Below, piece by piece: positions 17,024 to 27,200 of a stretch of 35,240 nucleotides of DNA (its first letter is position 1; each line of letters starts with the position of its first letter). Origin of the DNA: Mesotoga sp. UBA6090 (GTDB lineage: Bacteria > Thermotogota > Thermotogae > Petrotogales > Kosmotogaceae); the NCBI RefSeq assembly GCF_002435945.1, contig NZ_DIXC01000038.1, forward strand, positions 1 through 35,240, read 5' to 3'. The notes under the pieces were generated by a model. It searched no databases and was not told where the DNA came from. It was given only the letters and a program-made list of their open reading frames with translations. The translations under genes were made by a program, and so were the position numbers.

Positions 17024-17782
17024 TTAAGAAAAGTCTTTGCCCTCCCGTACCGATCTCTTCCAGATCCTGAAGTACTTTGCACCTATGTTGAATTTCTTGA
17101 CAAACTCGGAGTATTCCGGCCAGATGGGTGCTCTGTAGAATTCGCTGCGGCCTATGCCTCCGTTTATGACATATTCGGGCAGAGGGTTGGTCCCGTAGAA
17201 GACAGACCGGGCCATTATCTGCCATCTTCTGGTGAAGTCGGTCCAGTTGCAGCCGAAGGCTTCGCCCGGCTGGATTATGGCCAGGATCTTAGGAGCTATC
17301 CTGTTCTCTAGATAAAGCGCCTGATAAGCCGCGGCGCCGTCTGCGCATATGAAAAGCAGCGAGAACCTGGACGGATTATGGTCTTCGCCGTACTCTTCGG
17401 TCCTCTCGAATATGAACCATTCGGCGAAGGGCTTCTCGAAAACATCCGAGTAATGGTCGGGGTGGTGGTATTCGGCACGGTCCGGGGTGACCCTGATCCT
17501 CCAGCCGTTCGGCGCCAGCTGGCTCTCACTTATTGGAAGCTGGTGAATAACTCTGTATCCCCTGAATCCCTTGTTGGCGATCTCTTCGAGCAAGTTCTCC
17601 CTGCTTATGGAGTAGTCGACATATACGAAGCTATGGACATTTCCCATAAAGTACTCGACCGGATGGCCGTCGTGGCCGCAGGCCGGGTAATACAGAGAGT
17701 CTTTCAACACGTCATGAATGTCGAATTCCGCGGGATTCTTTATCCATTCGGGCATTTCGGCCTTCGTCACTTCTTCAAACAT
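17024..17782 (-). CDS. Unrecognised protein; stand-alone copy of a domain fused to FGE in its neighbour
   Basis: A 252-residue cytoplasmic protein of no family I recognise. It aligns along its whole length with the first ~270 residues of the FGE-domain protein at 19640-21301. Shared blocks include EMPEWI-NP-EFDI, MGN-SFVYVDY-ISRE-LL, GF-GYRVI, KPFAEWFI-ERTEEY, AAYQALYLENRI-PKIL and NPLPEY. The invariant EWFIFERTEEY and LYLENRI segments suggest a structured fold of its own. ATG 17782 is preferred because AGGGAG lies eight bases upstream; the GTG at 17791 overlaps that site. The start overlaps the end of the methylase-like gene by eight bases, so the two are translationally coupled. Being kept both free and fused suggests the domain is the part that contacts the methylase-like protein (inference). 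Confidence 0.7.
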   Translation of the reverse strand: MFEEVTKAEMPEWIKNPAEFDIHDVLKDSLYYPACGHDGHPVEYFMGNVHSFVYVDYSISRENLLEEIANKGFRGYRVIHQLPISESQLAPNGWRIRVTPDRAEYHHPDHYSDVFEKPFAEWFIFERTEEYGEDHNPSRFSLLFICADGAAAYQALYLENRIAPKILAIIQPGEAFGCNWTDFTRRWQIMARSVFYGTNPLPEYVINGGIGRSEFYRAPIWPEYSEFVKKFNIGAKYFRIWKRSVREGKDFS

Positions 17783-19643
17783 CGGAATCACTCCCTTCGT
17801 CTGTCGAAATTCTTTTGTCCTGCGATCCGCTCTGTCCAGGTCTGTCGGCCTTGATTGCCTCGACCGGAAGCCTCATGGCCTGAATTGCATGCAAGGGCAG
17901 AAACTCCATGAAAAGGTGCTTTGTGGCTTCTCTAATGAGAAACTGGCCGTAGTCGCTCCTTAGAATGTTGAAGACCTTTACAGGATCGTATTCGCCGGCG
18001 ATTCTAAAGACTATGTGATTGCCTGAGGACAGTATCGACGCGTCTGAAGGGATGTCGGTTACCAGTCCTATGGTCGTTATGTCGTCTCTTCTGTTGAAGA
18101 TGATGTCGTTCTTTCGTAGAAGGGATTTCTCGGCTGCTTTTGTGAGTTCTCCGGCATACTCCTTGAGAGAGACCAGCTGAACTATGCCCTTTTCATCGAC
18201 TTTCAGACGAGGGTACTTGTAGACCTTGCCTTTATACTCTTTTTCATCTGGCTCATGACCTTCGGGAAGTTCGGCATTCTTCGACTTCCGCAAGTACCGA
18301 TGCGATTGGAGGAACTCACCGATGGAATCCAGCTCGACGGTCGGGGAAGTCAGGAAGATTTCGTAATCTTCGGGCAGTTGGTCTTTCTTCACGGGGATTA
18401 TCGAGTAGTCGCCAGGCACCAGGGAATAGCCGCTGTTTTTTATCGTATCGATCTGGATCAGCGCGCATACTCCGCTTTCGCCTTTCCAGTCCATGAAGTT
18501 TCTCATGACTGAATCAAGCAGAAGATTCTCCTCCCTCACTTCGAAGCAGAAAGGCTCTCTGCCGTCGCTCTTGGATACCGACATGAAGACCTGTCCTTTC
18601 TTGCCGACGGGCTTCGCCTTGTTCAGGACCATCAAACAGCAGTCGTCGTTCCCGCCGTGGACGGCTCCAAGGGGTAGTTGTATTACGGCTTCAAGCCAGT
18701 CATTGTCTATGATTTCCTTCTTTCCTTCTCTCAGTTCTCCTCTCGTAATCAGCGTCACGAGCTTGCCGTCATCCTTCATCGAGCGCATTCCATGGTTAAT
18801 GAAGTTCCACTGGCTTATGAGACCGGACGAGATATTTAGAATATGTCGGAGGAAGAAATCAGTCTTCAGCTCCTGCAATACCATGCGCTCGCCCGTGGGC
18901 GGCTCTATAATCACCCTGTCGTACTGCTCTTCCACATAAAGAGTCTCTTTCGTTGGCTTCACGAGGGAATCGCCCCTTACGAGCTTCGAGACGTCGACCC
19001 CGACAAGGGAAAGGATAATCTTTGTGAGTCGCCATTTCCTAGGGTCGATTTCAAGTCCGGCGAAGGAAGTGTAGTCGAAGCCTTCTCTCCTGAAGATTGT
19101 GTAGAAGGCCCGTCCGTAACCGAAAGCGGGGTCGTAAACGGTCATTCCCGGTTCGATTTCGAGCAGATCGACCATCATATCCAGTATTTCCATCGGCACT
19201 ATCATGTCAGAATAGAGAAGATTGGAGTCGATCGCAAATGAGAACATTCCCGTGTAGAAGGGGCCTATCAAAAGACCTATGTCCCTAATGGAGAGTCCGT
19301 CGATCATGCCGTCGGCGTAAGCGCAGGTTCTGTGGAAGAGGGGCGAGTCTTCTCTGAACGCCCCGCTCAATTCTCCTTTGAAGTCCATGAAAGCAAATTC
19401 CGGATGCTCGACGATTAGCTCGGATATCGCGCTCTCCATGAGATCGGCTCTCTCTTTCCCGCTCTTTCCGAAGAACACGAACCTCCAGAAGACGTCACTG
19501 AATTGTACGTTCTGTGATAGTTTCTTCAACAAAAGGGAGCTCCAGAAGTATTCGATCGCCTTTTCCGAGAGCATCTTGTTTTGTTGACCGAGTTTGGAAA
19601 GAAGATAGATGAAGTTCTGCACGCTGCCCGGAAAGTCCATCAT
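17775..19643 (-). CDS. HsdM-HsdS-like fusion with altered catalytic motif (paralog A)
   Basis: A 622-residue protein resembling a type I restriction methylase subunit. A helical N-terminal domain (about 1-155) precedes a Rossmann methylase core with motif I YDPAFGYGRAF (D171; canonical DPACGTGGF), GLEIDP, and later DNDWLEAVIQLPLGA and CCLMVLNK, the usual HsdM order. The catalytic (N/D)PP(Y/F) is replaced by IIEPPTGE (E247). The missing Asn/Asp and aromatic residue should prevent adenine methylation. From about 430 the protein is HsdS-like: IGEFL, LLRKNDIIFN, GNHIVFRI, ILRSDYGQFLI. It overlaps the FGE gene by four bases (ATGA) and the next gene by eight. No HsdR is present. It is probably a DNA-binding, perhaps SAM-sensing, protein rather than a methylase (inference). 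Confidence 0.8.
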   Translation of the reverse strand: MMDFPGSVQNFIYLLSKLGQQNKMLSEKAIEYFWSSLLLKKLSQNVQFSDVFWRFVFFGKSGKERADLMESAISELIVEHPEFAFMDFKGELSGAFREDSPLFHRTCAYADGMIDGLSIRDIGLLIGPFYTGMFSFAIDSNLLYSDMIVPMEILDMMVDLLEIEPGMTVYDPAFGYGRAFYTIFRREGFDYTSFAGLEIDPRKWRLTKIILSLVGVDVSKLVRGDSLVKPTKETLYVEEQYDRVIIEPPTGERMVLQELKTDFFLRHILNISSGLISQWNFINHGMRSMKDDGKLVTLITRGELREGKKEIIDNDWLEAVIQLPLGAVHGGNDDCCLMVLNKAKPVGKKGQVFMSVSKSDGREPFCFEVREENLLLDSVMRNFMDWKGESGVCALIQIDTIKNSGYSLVPGDYSIIPVKKDQLPEDYEIFLTSPTVELDSIGEFLQSHRYLRKSKNAELPEGHEPDEKEYKGKVYKYPRLKVDEKGIVQLVSLKEYAGELTKAAEKSLLRKNDIIFNRRDDITTIGLVTDIPSDASILSSGNHIVFRIAGEYDPVKVFNILRSDYGQFLIREATKHLFMEFLPLHAIQAMRLPVEAIKADRPGQSGSQDKRISTDEGSDSDV

Positions 19644-21301
19644 TGCTCTCCCTCGTCGACCAGCACTGTTTTCGCTATGCGGAAGCCGATCATCGAGTCT
19701 GCAGTTACTACACAGATGTTGCGGAACGAAACTGCCACTGTTAAAGGATGGTCAACTGCGCTTCCGCCACGAAGAACCTTCCATTGATCTGTTTCCCCAT
19801 ACGGGTTTATTTCCAGTCCCTCCGAGTATCTGTCGCTGTTGTCGCTGCACAGTTCCCAGACGTTGCCGGACATATCGTAAAGCCCGAGTTCGTTCGGGCT
19901 CTTCAACCCGACCTCTCGAGTTCTGTCGGATGAGTTTTCAATATACCAGGCGACCTCATCGACGTCGTTACTTCCGGCGAAGATATAATCTCTGCTCTTG
20001 TTCCCTCCCCTGGCCGCGTATTCCCATTCGGCCTCGGTCGGCAACCTGTAGCCGGCGACTCTTCTTAAGTCGGTCGTGTGTGAGCCGTCGCAATCAAGCA
20101 ACTTTCCCAATTCATCATACGCCGGGGGCAGGCCTTCCTTTTCGCTCAACCAGTTGCAGTAAGCGATGGCTTCGAACCAGTTAACACGAACGGCCGGCTT
20201 TCTGACATTCGGGAAGTATCTATCTATGAATTCTTCTGCGCCCGTTTCCCTGCAGAACCTCGAGTACTCCTGACACGTGACGGTGTATTTGCCGATATAG
20301 AAATCATAGGTAAGTATCACATAGAGGGTCTTCCGCTCTTTTCCGTTTTCTCCCTCCCATACCTCGCTCATCTCGAACTCGCCGTTCTCGACAAAGACGA
20401 GATCGTTTTCAGATGTTTCCTGCTGGTGGTTCCCTCTCTGCTCGGAAACAGGTGGATTGAGCCTTGCGGGATCTCCCGAGTACCTCCAGACGGTAATGAA
20501 GCCGCTATACCTGCTACGGTACTTCTTCACCCTGTTCGTGTATTCCGGCCAGGGTTCATAAAAACCGGCCATGCCGACGATGTATTCGGGCAGGGGATTG
20601 TTGGGGTAGAATATCGTTCTGGCGAGGATCTGCTCTCTGTGACCGAATTCTGTCCAGTTCATGCCGAAGCCGTGCTGCGGAACTACGAGGATCTTCGGAG
20701 TGATCCGGTTTTCCAGGTAAAGCGCCTGGTAGGCAGCAACAGCCTCGGTATTGAGAAAGAAGAAGGAAAAGCGTTTCGGGTTGTGCGTCTCGTCGTACTC
20801 CTCAGTCCTCTCGAGGATGAACCATTCGGCGAAGGGCTCCTTCTGGATCTCACGCCACGAGTTAGGGTTTCCGTCTCCCTCGGCGGGCAAAACCTTCTTC
20901 CACGAAGTATTCAGAATGCCTCGATATCCTGCGAAGTAACCTCTTTCGCGGTCTCCACGGAAGCGATCGAACCGCCTCTCTCCTCGCGGATCGTCCTCGC
21001 GGTAATACCACGTAAGCGCGTCCCATCCACCCGGGTGGAGTCTATAGGGGTCTATCGATTCTTGTCGGATCACTCTGTAACCTTTGAACCCGTACTCGGC
21101 CATATCCTGCAACAGATCTTCTCGGCTTATGTAGTAGTCGATGTACACGAAGCTGTAAGCGTTTCCCATGTAGCATTTAACAAAATGGCCGTGAAGGCCG
21201 CTGGCAAGGTAGCAGAGAGAGTCCTGCAGTATGTTTCTTATGTCGAACTCCCCTGGGTTTCTGATCCATTCCGGCATTTCCATTGACGGTAGTTCCGTCA
21301 T
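19640..21301 (-). CDS. Fusion of the unrecognised ~270-aa domain with an FGE/SUMF1-like domain
   Basis: A 553-residue protein. Residues 1 to about 270 match the stand-alone protein at 17024-17782. After a polar linker (EQRGNHQQETSEN) an FGE-sulfatase/SUMF1-type domain (about 300-548) shows FYIGKYTVTCQEYSRFC, VRVNWFEAIAYCNWLSEKEG, YRLPTEAEWEYAARGG, PNELGLYDMSGNVWELCSD, VLRGGSA and IGFRIA. The cysteine pair that makes formylglycine in true FGEs (near the RGGSW segment) is absent, so it is a C-type-lectin-like binding fold, not an enzyme. ATG 21301 is chosen because it matches the start of the paralog; AGGAGG lies 13 bases away and GTG 21313 is an alternative. It is the first gene of a coupled three-gene operon. 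Confidence 0.83.
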   Translation of the reverse strand: MTELPSMEMPEWIRNPGEFDIRNILQDSLCYLASGLHGHFVKCYMGNAYSFVYIDYYISREDLLQDMAEYGFKGYRVIRQESIDPYRLHPGGWDALTWYYREDDPRGERRFDRFRGDRERGYFAGYRGILNTSWKKVLPAEGDGNPNSWREIQKEPFAEWFILERTEEYDETHNPKRFSFFFLNTEAVAAYQALYLENRITPKILVVPQHGFGMNWTEFGHREQILARTIFYPNNPLPEYIVGMAGFYEPWPEYTNRVKKYRSRYSGFITVWRYSGDPARLNPPVSEQRGNHQQETSENDLVFVENGEFEMSEVWEGENGKERKTLYVILTYDFYIGKYTVTCQEYSRFCRETGAEEFIDRYFPNVRKPAVRVNWFEAIAYCNWLSEKEGLPPAYDELGKLLDCDGSHTTDLRRVAGYRLPTEAEWEYAARGGNKSRDYIFAGSNDVDEVAWYIENSSDRTREVGLKSPNELGLYDMSGNVWELCSDNSDRYSEGLEINPYGETDQWKVLRGGSAVDHPLTVAVSFRNICVVTADSMIGFRIAKTVLVDEGEQ

Positions 21302-21965
21302 CAAACTGACCACTCCTCCTCATGATTTTTCGCGATCGCAATCGCTGCCCGATAAACGGGTCGATTATCTTCTCTGACCTCACTACAACCGCACAATGGG
21401 ATTGTCACTGGATCGGAAACGAGAGAAAGTCTGCTGGCTCGATATTCTGCGGAGCTGAGTGATATTGCTGTTCGGACTGTCCGATGCTCAAAAAAGCTAC
21501 AAGAAAGACAGCACCGGCTGGATACAACGGCGAACAGAAATGTTCGTGTGGGATTTGGATTCTGAAAGTCGACTTAAGGATACTAAGGTGTCCGTGGTTT
21601 CTGCTTCGACACAAGTACCTGATTTCGATAGGGTATGATCTACCTTGGAGACCTCGATTAAACGGTTCTTGAGTAACGGAGTGAATTCACATCCTGTAGA
21701 TTCGAATTGTCTAGAACAACTAAGTTAATTATACAGCAAAGTTCATGCCCGTAAGTTACGGCGTTATATCTATAATAATCATCTATTCATTACGAAATAC
21801 TTACATAATTGACGGATGAATCCGTTGACTCGTCTCTCTTGCCCGAAAGAGACGGCCCCTAGTAGATCACGAACAGTCTCACAATACTAGAGCTGTCACG
21901 TTTGGGGCCGATCGACTCTCCCCAAGTTTAGCGGACGTGTCGAGGAAAGAGTCTTCGCCACGTCA
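21302..21965. other. Intergenic region between the two methylase-like transcription units
   Basis: No credible gene lies here. The left two-thirds are featureless apart from short open frames. The right third (21813-21952) is dense in inverted repeats and is listed separately. The promoter of the FGE operon must lie in this stretch, but I cannot pick it with confidence. Confidence 0.5.
21813..21952. repeat. Cluster of inverted repeats, possibly a structured RNA or terminator region
   Basis: Several consecutive structures occur within 140 bases. ACGGAT-GA-ATCCGT is at 21813-21826. CGTCTCT (21832-21838) pairs with AGAGACG (21849-21855). A nested pair of GGCCCC with GGGGCC, and CTAGTA with TACTAG, lies at about 21855-21910. 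GACTCT pairs with AGAGTC at about 21914-21951. No T tract follows on either strand, so a simple terminator is not evident. It sits just downstream of paralog B and upstream of the FGE operon on the same strand. Confidence 0.4.
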
Positions 21966-23765
21966 TCACTTCTTTCTGACGATATCCGGTATCCTGATCT
22001 CTTCCAATGCGTCAATCCCCATGCCACTCAAGAAGATGGCTGCCTTTGCCTCGCGGATCAGATGCCTTCCGTAGTCGCTACGCAGGACTCTCAAGACTTC
22101 AAGAGGATCATACTCTTCCCTTACTCTCAGAGCTACGTGCTCTCTCGAAAGAATCACCGTCTCATCGTCAAGGATATCTCCGAGAATACCTACACCCTCA
22201 GCTCCAGGACCAACACAGATAACAATGTCAGACTTTCTCAGGGTCCTGGATTCTGCGACCTCCAACTGAGTCCTGCTATGCCTCGTCGAGCGGTACAAAT
22301 CTATGACGCCTTCCGAATCGGTCGCCACTCTCTCCAGAAGATAGATCCTGCCCGATTCTTCATCCCCATGAAGCGGTGTCTCCGAATTCATGCCGTTCTC
22401 ACGGTCGTAACCGACCCTCTCTGGATTCCCGCCGGTAATGAACTCACCAATCTCTTTAAGCTCGATCATCGGGGCGTTGATAAGTTCTTCATAACTTACT
22501 TCCTTTCTCCCGGGCAAACCTGCAGATATCGCGTAATCTCGCGGTCTCAGGGTGTATCCGTTTGCCGCAATCGTCTGAATCGAGACTATGCCGCTTCGAT
22601 TCGGCCGTGAGACCCATTCCCTGTACTGCTCTGTAAGTCTCGATGGCCAATCGATCGGGTTCCGTATGTCGAACCAGTCGATCTGCTTTTCCGATTCGGG
22701 AACCACAAGCAGCACTTTTCCCCTTCTTTGATCAGGTTTGGATTTGTTTATTAGGAGAATGCTTGTCTCTCTTCGAAGAAAGTTGCCCTTGCCGACGGGA
22801 AGCTCTATTACTGCCTCCAGCCAGTCGTTGTCGACTATCTCACGGACCGGGTCTTCAAGTGCTATTGTCTCGATAAGGCTTACCATTTTCCCCGTTGGCT
22901 TCAGACATTCGATTCCGTGTTTAATGTAGCTCCACTGGCTTCCAGGAACCTTGGATACCTCCAGATTGTCTCTTGTCACATACCCGGTCTTGATTCTGAA
23001 AGAGAGAAGCTTCTCGCTGGATGGCGGCTCGAGTATCACCCTGTCGTACTGAGAATTCGACAGGAGTGAACCGTCTTCCGGCCTGGCCAGCGGGTCTCCC
23101 TGCTTCAGATTCACGGCATTCAATCCGAGTAGAATCAAAGCCATCTTTCCGATCCTGTGTCTGTACGGGTCTGCCTCCAGGCCGGCGTATTCGAGGTTTT
23201 CGAGGGTATTGTTCTTGAAGATGCCGTAAAGGATCCTGCCGAAGCCCGTTGCAGGATCGTATATGCTCATTCCATGATGGACATCCAGCAATTCGACCAT
23301 TGAATCGATGACCTGCGGGGGCGCCGCCGAATCTCCTTCAAGCAAGTCGGATTCCATGGATACCGAGAGCAAAGCCTCGTACAGAGAGCCACTTTTTTTG
23401 AATATATCCACCATCGCAAGTCTATCCACGAACGAGTCGGCGTAAGCACATGTCTTCTGAAGCAGCTCGGGCCCTTCGCTGAAGATCCACACGTACCTGC
23501 CTTCATATTCGATGAATCTGAACCGGGGATACCTGCTGATTATCTCCTTCAAGGCCTTCTCTATCAGCACTGCCCTTTCAATTCCGCTCTTGCCGAAGAG
23601 AGCGAATTCTTCGAAGACATCGAAGTAGTTCTCTCGAAACGAGTTCTTTCTGAGCAACATGTTGGTCCATAAGTACTCGATAGCCCTTTCCGAAAGGCTT
23701 CGGTCTTCCTCTCTCAATTTGAACAGAAGATAGACAAAATTCTCTGCAAAACTTGCAAGATCCAT
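21966..23765 (-). CDS. HsdM-HsdS-like fusion with altered catalytic motif (paralog B)
   Basis: A 599-residue paralog of the protein at 17775-19643, colinear throughout. Shared N-terminal blocks include LSE-AIEY-W, FGKSG-ERA-L and TCAYAD. Motif I is YDPATGFGRILYGIF (D170), followed by GLEADPYRHR. The catalytic position is VILEPPSSE (E246), again Glu for Asn/Asp and Ser for the aromatic residue. DNDWLEAVIELPVG and ILLINKSKP follow. The C-terminus is HsdS-like: LKEIGEFITGGN, RTLRKSDIVICVG, EHVALRVREEYDP, LRSDYGRHLI. The same substitution at the same residue in two diverged copies argues for a selected non-methylating role rather than decay. It starts at ATG 23765 after GGGGG, divergently from the AddB-like gene, and is separated from the FGE operon by 664 bases. 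Confidence 0.8.
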   Translation of the reverse strand: MDLASFAENFVYLLFKLREEDRSLSERAIEYLWTNMLLRKNSFRENYFDVFEEFALFGKSGIERAVLIEKALKEIISRYPRFRFIEYEGRYVWIFSEGPELLQKTCAYADSFVDRLAMVDIFKKSGSLYEALLSVSMESDLLEGDSAAPPQVIDSMVELLDVHHGMSIYDPATGFGRILYGIFKNNTLENLEYAGLEADPYRHRIGKMALILLGLNAVNLKQGDPLARPEDGSLLSNSQYDRVILEPPSSEKLLSFRIKTGYVTRDNLEVSKVPGSQWSYIKHGIECLKPTGKMVSLIETIALEDPVREIVDNDWLEAVIELPVGKGNFLRRETSILLINKSKPDQRRGKVLLVVPESEKQIDWFDIRNPIDWPSRLTEQYREWVSRPNRSGIVSIQTIAANGYTLRPRDYAISAGLPGRKEVSYEELINAPMIELKEIGEFITGGNPERVGYDRENGMNSETPLHGDEESGRIYLLERVATDSEGVIDLYRSTRHSRTQLEVAESRTLRKSDIVICVGPGAEGVGILGDILDDETVILSREHVALRVREEYDPLEVLRVLRSDYGRHLIREAKAAIFLSGMGIDALEEIRIPDIVRKK

Positions 23766-24253
23766 TTCAAGCCCCCTTTTTCATTATTGATGCAATCGGA
23801 GATCTCACTCTTACTGTCTCAACGTGAAATCCACGGAATTTCGCTTAATGTTTTTTTCCGTTCTTCACCTCCTGCAATCTTAATGCTCGTAACTTCACAG
23901 GCTTCACCATAACCGACAGTCACCGGAGCAACCGATAGCTCGGGTTTGACCTGTGTATTGTGATGAAACAAGCACTTTCGTTATATGTGAATAGAGAATT
24001 TCGCCAAAAACAATCGCAAACCGTGACGGAAGACTGCCTTGTCCATGGCTTTGGAAATGGGATACGATTCAACTACCGCATGCCTTCCTTCGCACAGGAT
24101 CTTTCTCGGGTGAGTGACGGCAATGAATAATGTTGTTAGACGTAACGGCAAGACTATATATTTGATTATATCAGGAGTGAGATACGCATTGTTTACGCAA
24201 CTGAAAACTGTACAATGGTAGTAAAGTTAAGATCTCTATTTAGGAGGCAGTTC
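23766..24253. other. Divergent intergenic region between paralog B and addB-like gene
   Basis: It contains no credible gene. It must hold promoters for both directions. The rightward one is identified at 24189-24216; the leftward one is not clear, although TTGAGA occurs on the minus strand about 65 bases before the paralog B start. Confidence 0.5.
24189..24216 (+). promoter_or_regulatory. Candidate promoter of the addB-addA-FGE operon
   Basis: TTGTTT (24189-24194) and TACAAT (24211-24216) are 16 bases apart. Transcription would start near 24223, after the in-frame ATG at 24215, which supports translation from TTG 24254 instead. Confidence 0.45.
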
Positions 24254-27200
24254 TTGAAAGGTATTCTTGTCTGTGGAAAAGAAGGTAGAAGAAGAAGCGA
24301 TTACTTGCTGCAGAAGATCCAGAAGAGCTACAGCGAGGATCCCTTCTCGTTTCTCTTCGTCGGACCCTCCTCATTCTTTCTGCAAACTGTGAAAGATTCC
24401 TTGTTGAATAGCGGGCTTTCGATTGCCGCCGGACAGTTCTCTACGGAGAGATCTCTGGCCATGAAGATAGTGAGGGAGATGTTCCCGGATCGCAGAGCCG
24501 TTCCCGAAAGAGGCGAACGAATAGAGATCGCTAAGGCCTTCGAAAAGGTCAAGAATTACTATCCTTCAGAAAAGGCCACGAGCTACTTTCATGAAGCCAT
24601 CGTAGTCTTGAAGGAGAATTTCGGAAATTTCGAGACGGCGTTCGGGAGAGAAGACGTCGTTCCCGAGGTTCTGAAGAAAGTCTACGCAGAGCTTCAAGAA
24701 CACTTTGAAGAAGGCAAGCTTTTCGATTCATACGATGCTATGAGGCTGGCGGCAGAGCAAACCGATCTCGAAAGAGGCGCTTTCGGAAATACTCTGTTCA
24801 TAGACGGTTTCTACGATTTCAGTCCGGCAACCAGGGTTTTTCTGAAGAATATTATGCGTTGTTTCGACGAGGTCTATCTCTCATGTCCTGAAGATAGTGA
24901 TAGAAAAAATCTGTTCAGGGAAAGTCAAACCATTTCAGCTCTCTTCGAGGGCATCGACTTCGACACGATAAATGTTGATCGAAGCGAAAGCGGCACACTT
25001 ACAAAAGTAAAGGAGATTCTCTTCTCGGATCGGGAAGAGTTCAATGACACCGGGTGTGAAAACGCTGAGATTGTCGAGTGCAACGATCTGTACGGAGAAG
25101 TCGACTTCGTCGCCAGGGAAGTAAAGAGGGCGATAGCGAAGGGAGAACTGAAGCCGGAGGAGATAGAGATTGTAATACCGAATCAGGATTACTGGAGGGT
25201 GTTGAAGAAGTCGCTGAACGACTTCGGAATCCCAGTAGTGAGCAAGAATTCGGTTTCCTTGCTCGAGTCGAAGAGCATCCAGACCCTTCTACTGCCGCTT
25301 GAAGTGGTATCCGATTCTTTCGAGCCTTCGGGAATCCTCGAAATGATAGATGCCGGATACGGTGGCGGTACCATAGATTCCGTTCTTTTCGAGAAGGTAA
25401 TGGCTTCGGCCGGTCTGCAGTTCGAAATGTCTGGAGCCACGGCAGAGGATGCAAAGAAGGTGTGGCTGGAGAAGCTCAATTCATACAGAGGTTTTCTCCA
25501 AACCAAATCTTCGAGTCTCCTTTCCAGTGACGATCTTGACGACGACTTCTCTGCTCTTTCCCAAATCCAGGAGATAAAAGAAGAGATACGGTTCATAGAC
25601 GATGCTGCCAAACCGGCTGTCAAAAGGGTTTTTTCACTTCTCAATAGCATCGAGAGAAATGTAGCGATGCCTCTTTCAAAATATGAAGACTTCTTCCGAG
25701 TCTGTGAAGAGCGGCTTGGATTAAGAGAGCTTCCGGAAAACAAGGAAAAGATTTTAGCCTCTGAAAACATTGCCTGCGTCGAACAGTTCATTCAAAGAGC
25801 CGTTCCTTCACACGCCGGGATTCTTGAAGCTATGGAAATCACCGAGTACGATCCAGAAAAATACTACAAGTCTCTCATGAAGTATCTGGAAGGCGAGGAT
25901 CTGCGGGGCGAGGCCAATATGGGCGGTGGAGTCGAAGTCCTCTCGCTGATCGACTCTCGATACACTTCGAAAAAGGGCAAGTATTTCATGGGATTCAACG
26001 AGGGAAATTACCCGGTTTTGTCTCTCAATCCACTCTATGCGGGCGCTCAGTACTCCGAGCCCCGAGCCAAGGACATCCTGGGCATTCAGGAGAACAGGCA
26101 GAAGCTGGGCCTTTTTCTGGCGATAAGCGGCGCACAGGAGAGGCTCTGCATAACTTTCTCGAATTCCACGGTCGATGGAAACGTCTTGATGAAGTCTCCT
26201 TACGAAGGGTCGATTCTTGGGGCATTCGGCAAATCGGAGCCCAGGCCCCACGGCCGCGTAGAAGGGAAGCGCACCGATCTCGTGTCCTCGCCGTCGGAGG
26301 CTATGAGCCCGGCGGATTACAAGCTCTCGATAGCTAGTCTATTCAGGGAGAGCCCCGAGCAATGGGAGATACATAAAGACTCGGAAACAGTCTCCACTCT
26401 GGAGAAGAACCTGAGCTCGATCACAAACGACTTTTCCTTCAAGGGCCCCGGTGTGAAAGCAGCCGAGGAGCTGACGGAGAAATGTATAAGCTTCTCTACG
26501 GTCGGGACCTACTGCAAGTGCAAATTCAAGTATTTCTTGAACTATGTGCTGGGTTTGCAGCCTGTTCCGGAGGAGATACTAGAGCTTTCTCATATGGATG
26601 CGGGGAGCGTTTTCCATGCCGTTCTCAGCGATCACCTCGGAAGTGGCGTCCCGCTAGATGAAAGCCTCGAGAAGAATCTCCGGAGGTTTTCTGGCGGCAT
26701 AAACAAATCGCTCTTCAAGAGGCGCTATGATCAGATGCTGAGAGTCCTTGAGGATTATCTAGAGTTTGATAGGTTGAGAAGCAGCAAACTGGGTGAGCGC
26801 GTTCTTCATACAGAATTCGCATTTGGCTTTGATGATTCAAAGTTTTCTTCTCTTCATCTAACCACCAAAATATGCTTTCGGGGTTTTATTGACAGGATAG
26901 ATATGCTGGAGAACGAGAGTCTATTCATAATAGATTACAAGAGCGGCACAAGTATGACTTCTGCCGTTCCTGAACAGCTCATCATATACTCTATGGCCGT
27001 TGAACAGGCATTTTCGAATGAAGGCCGAAAGGTAGATGGAGGAGAATTCCGATCAATTAAGGGCAAGAAGAAGGGCAAACCCTTTCGTGTGGAGGATAAA
27101 GACGGAGAAAGAGTCTGGAGTTTCCGCAAAGGCTTGAATTTCATAACATGTGATCCAATTGAAGGTGGAAAGATCACAGATTCCGAACTAACCGTCGGAG

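Noticed and set aside
21421..21565. A plus-strand frame ending ANRNVRVGFGF, like the tail of an FGE or DGR target protein
   Set aside because: Upstream residues match no FGE block, there is no start codon with a ribosome binding site, and the adenine-rich TR pattern is absent, so the resemblance is probably chance.
24215..24253. ATG start for the AddB-like gene at 24215
   Set aside because: It overlaps the likely -10 box and has no ribosome binding site, whereas TTG 24254 follows AGGAGG by six bases.
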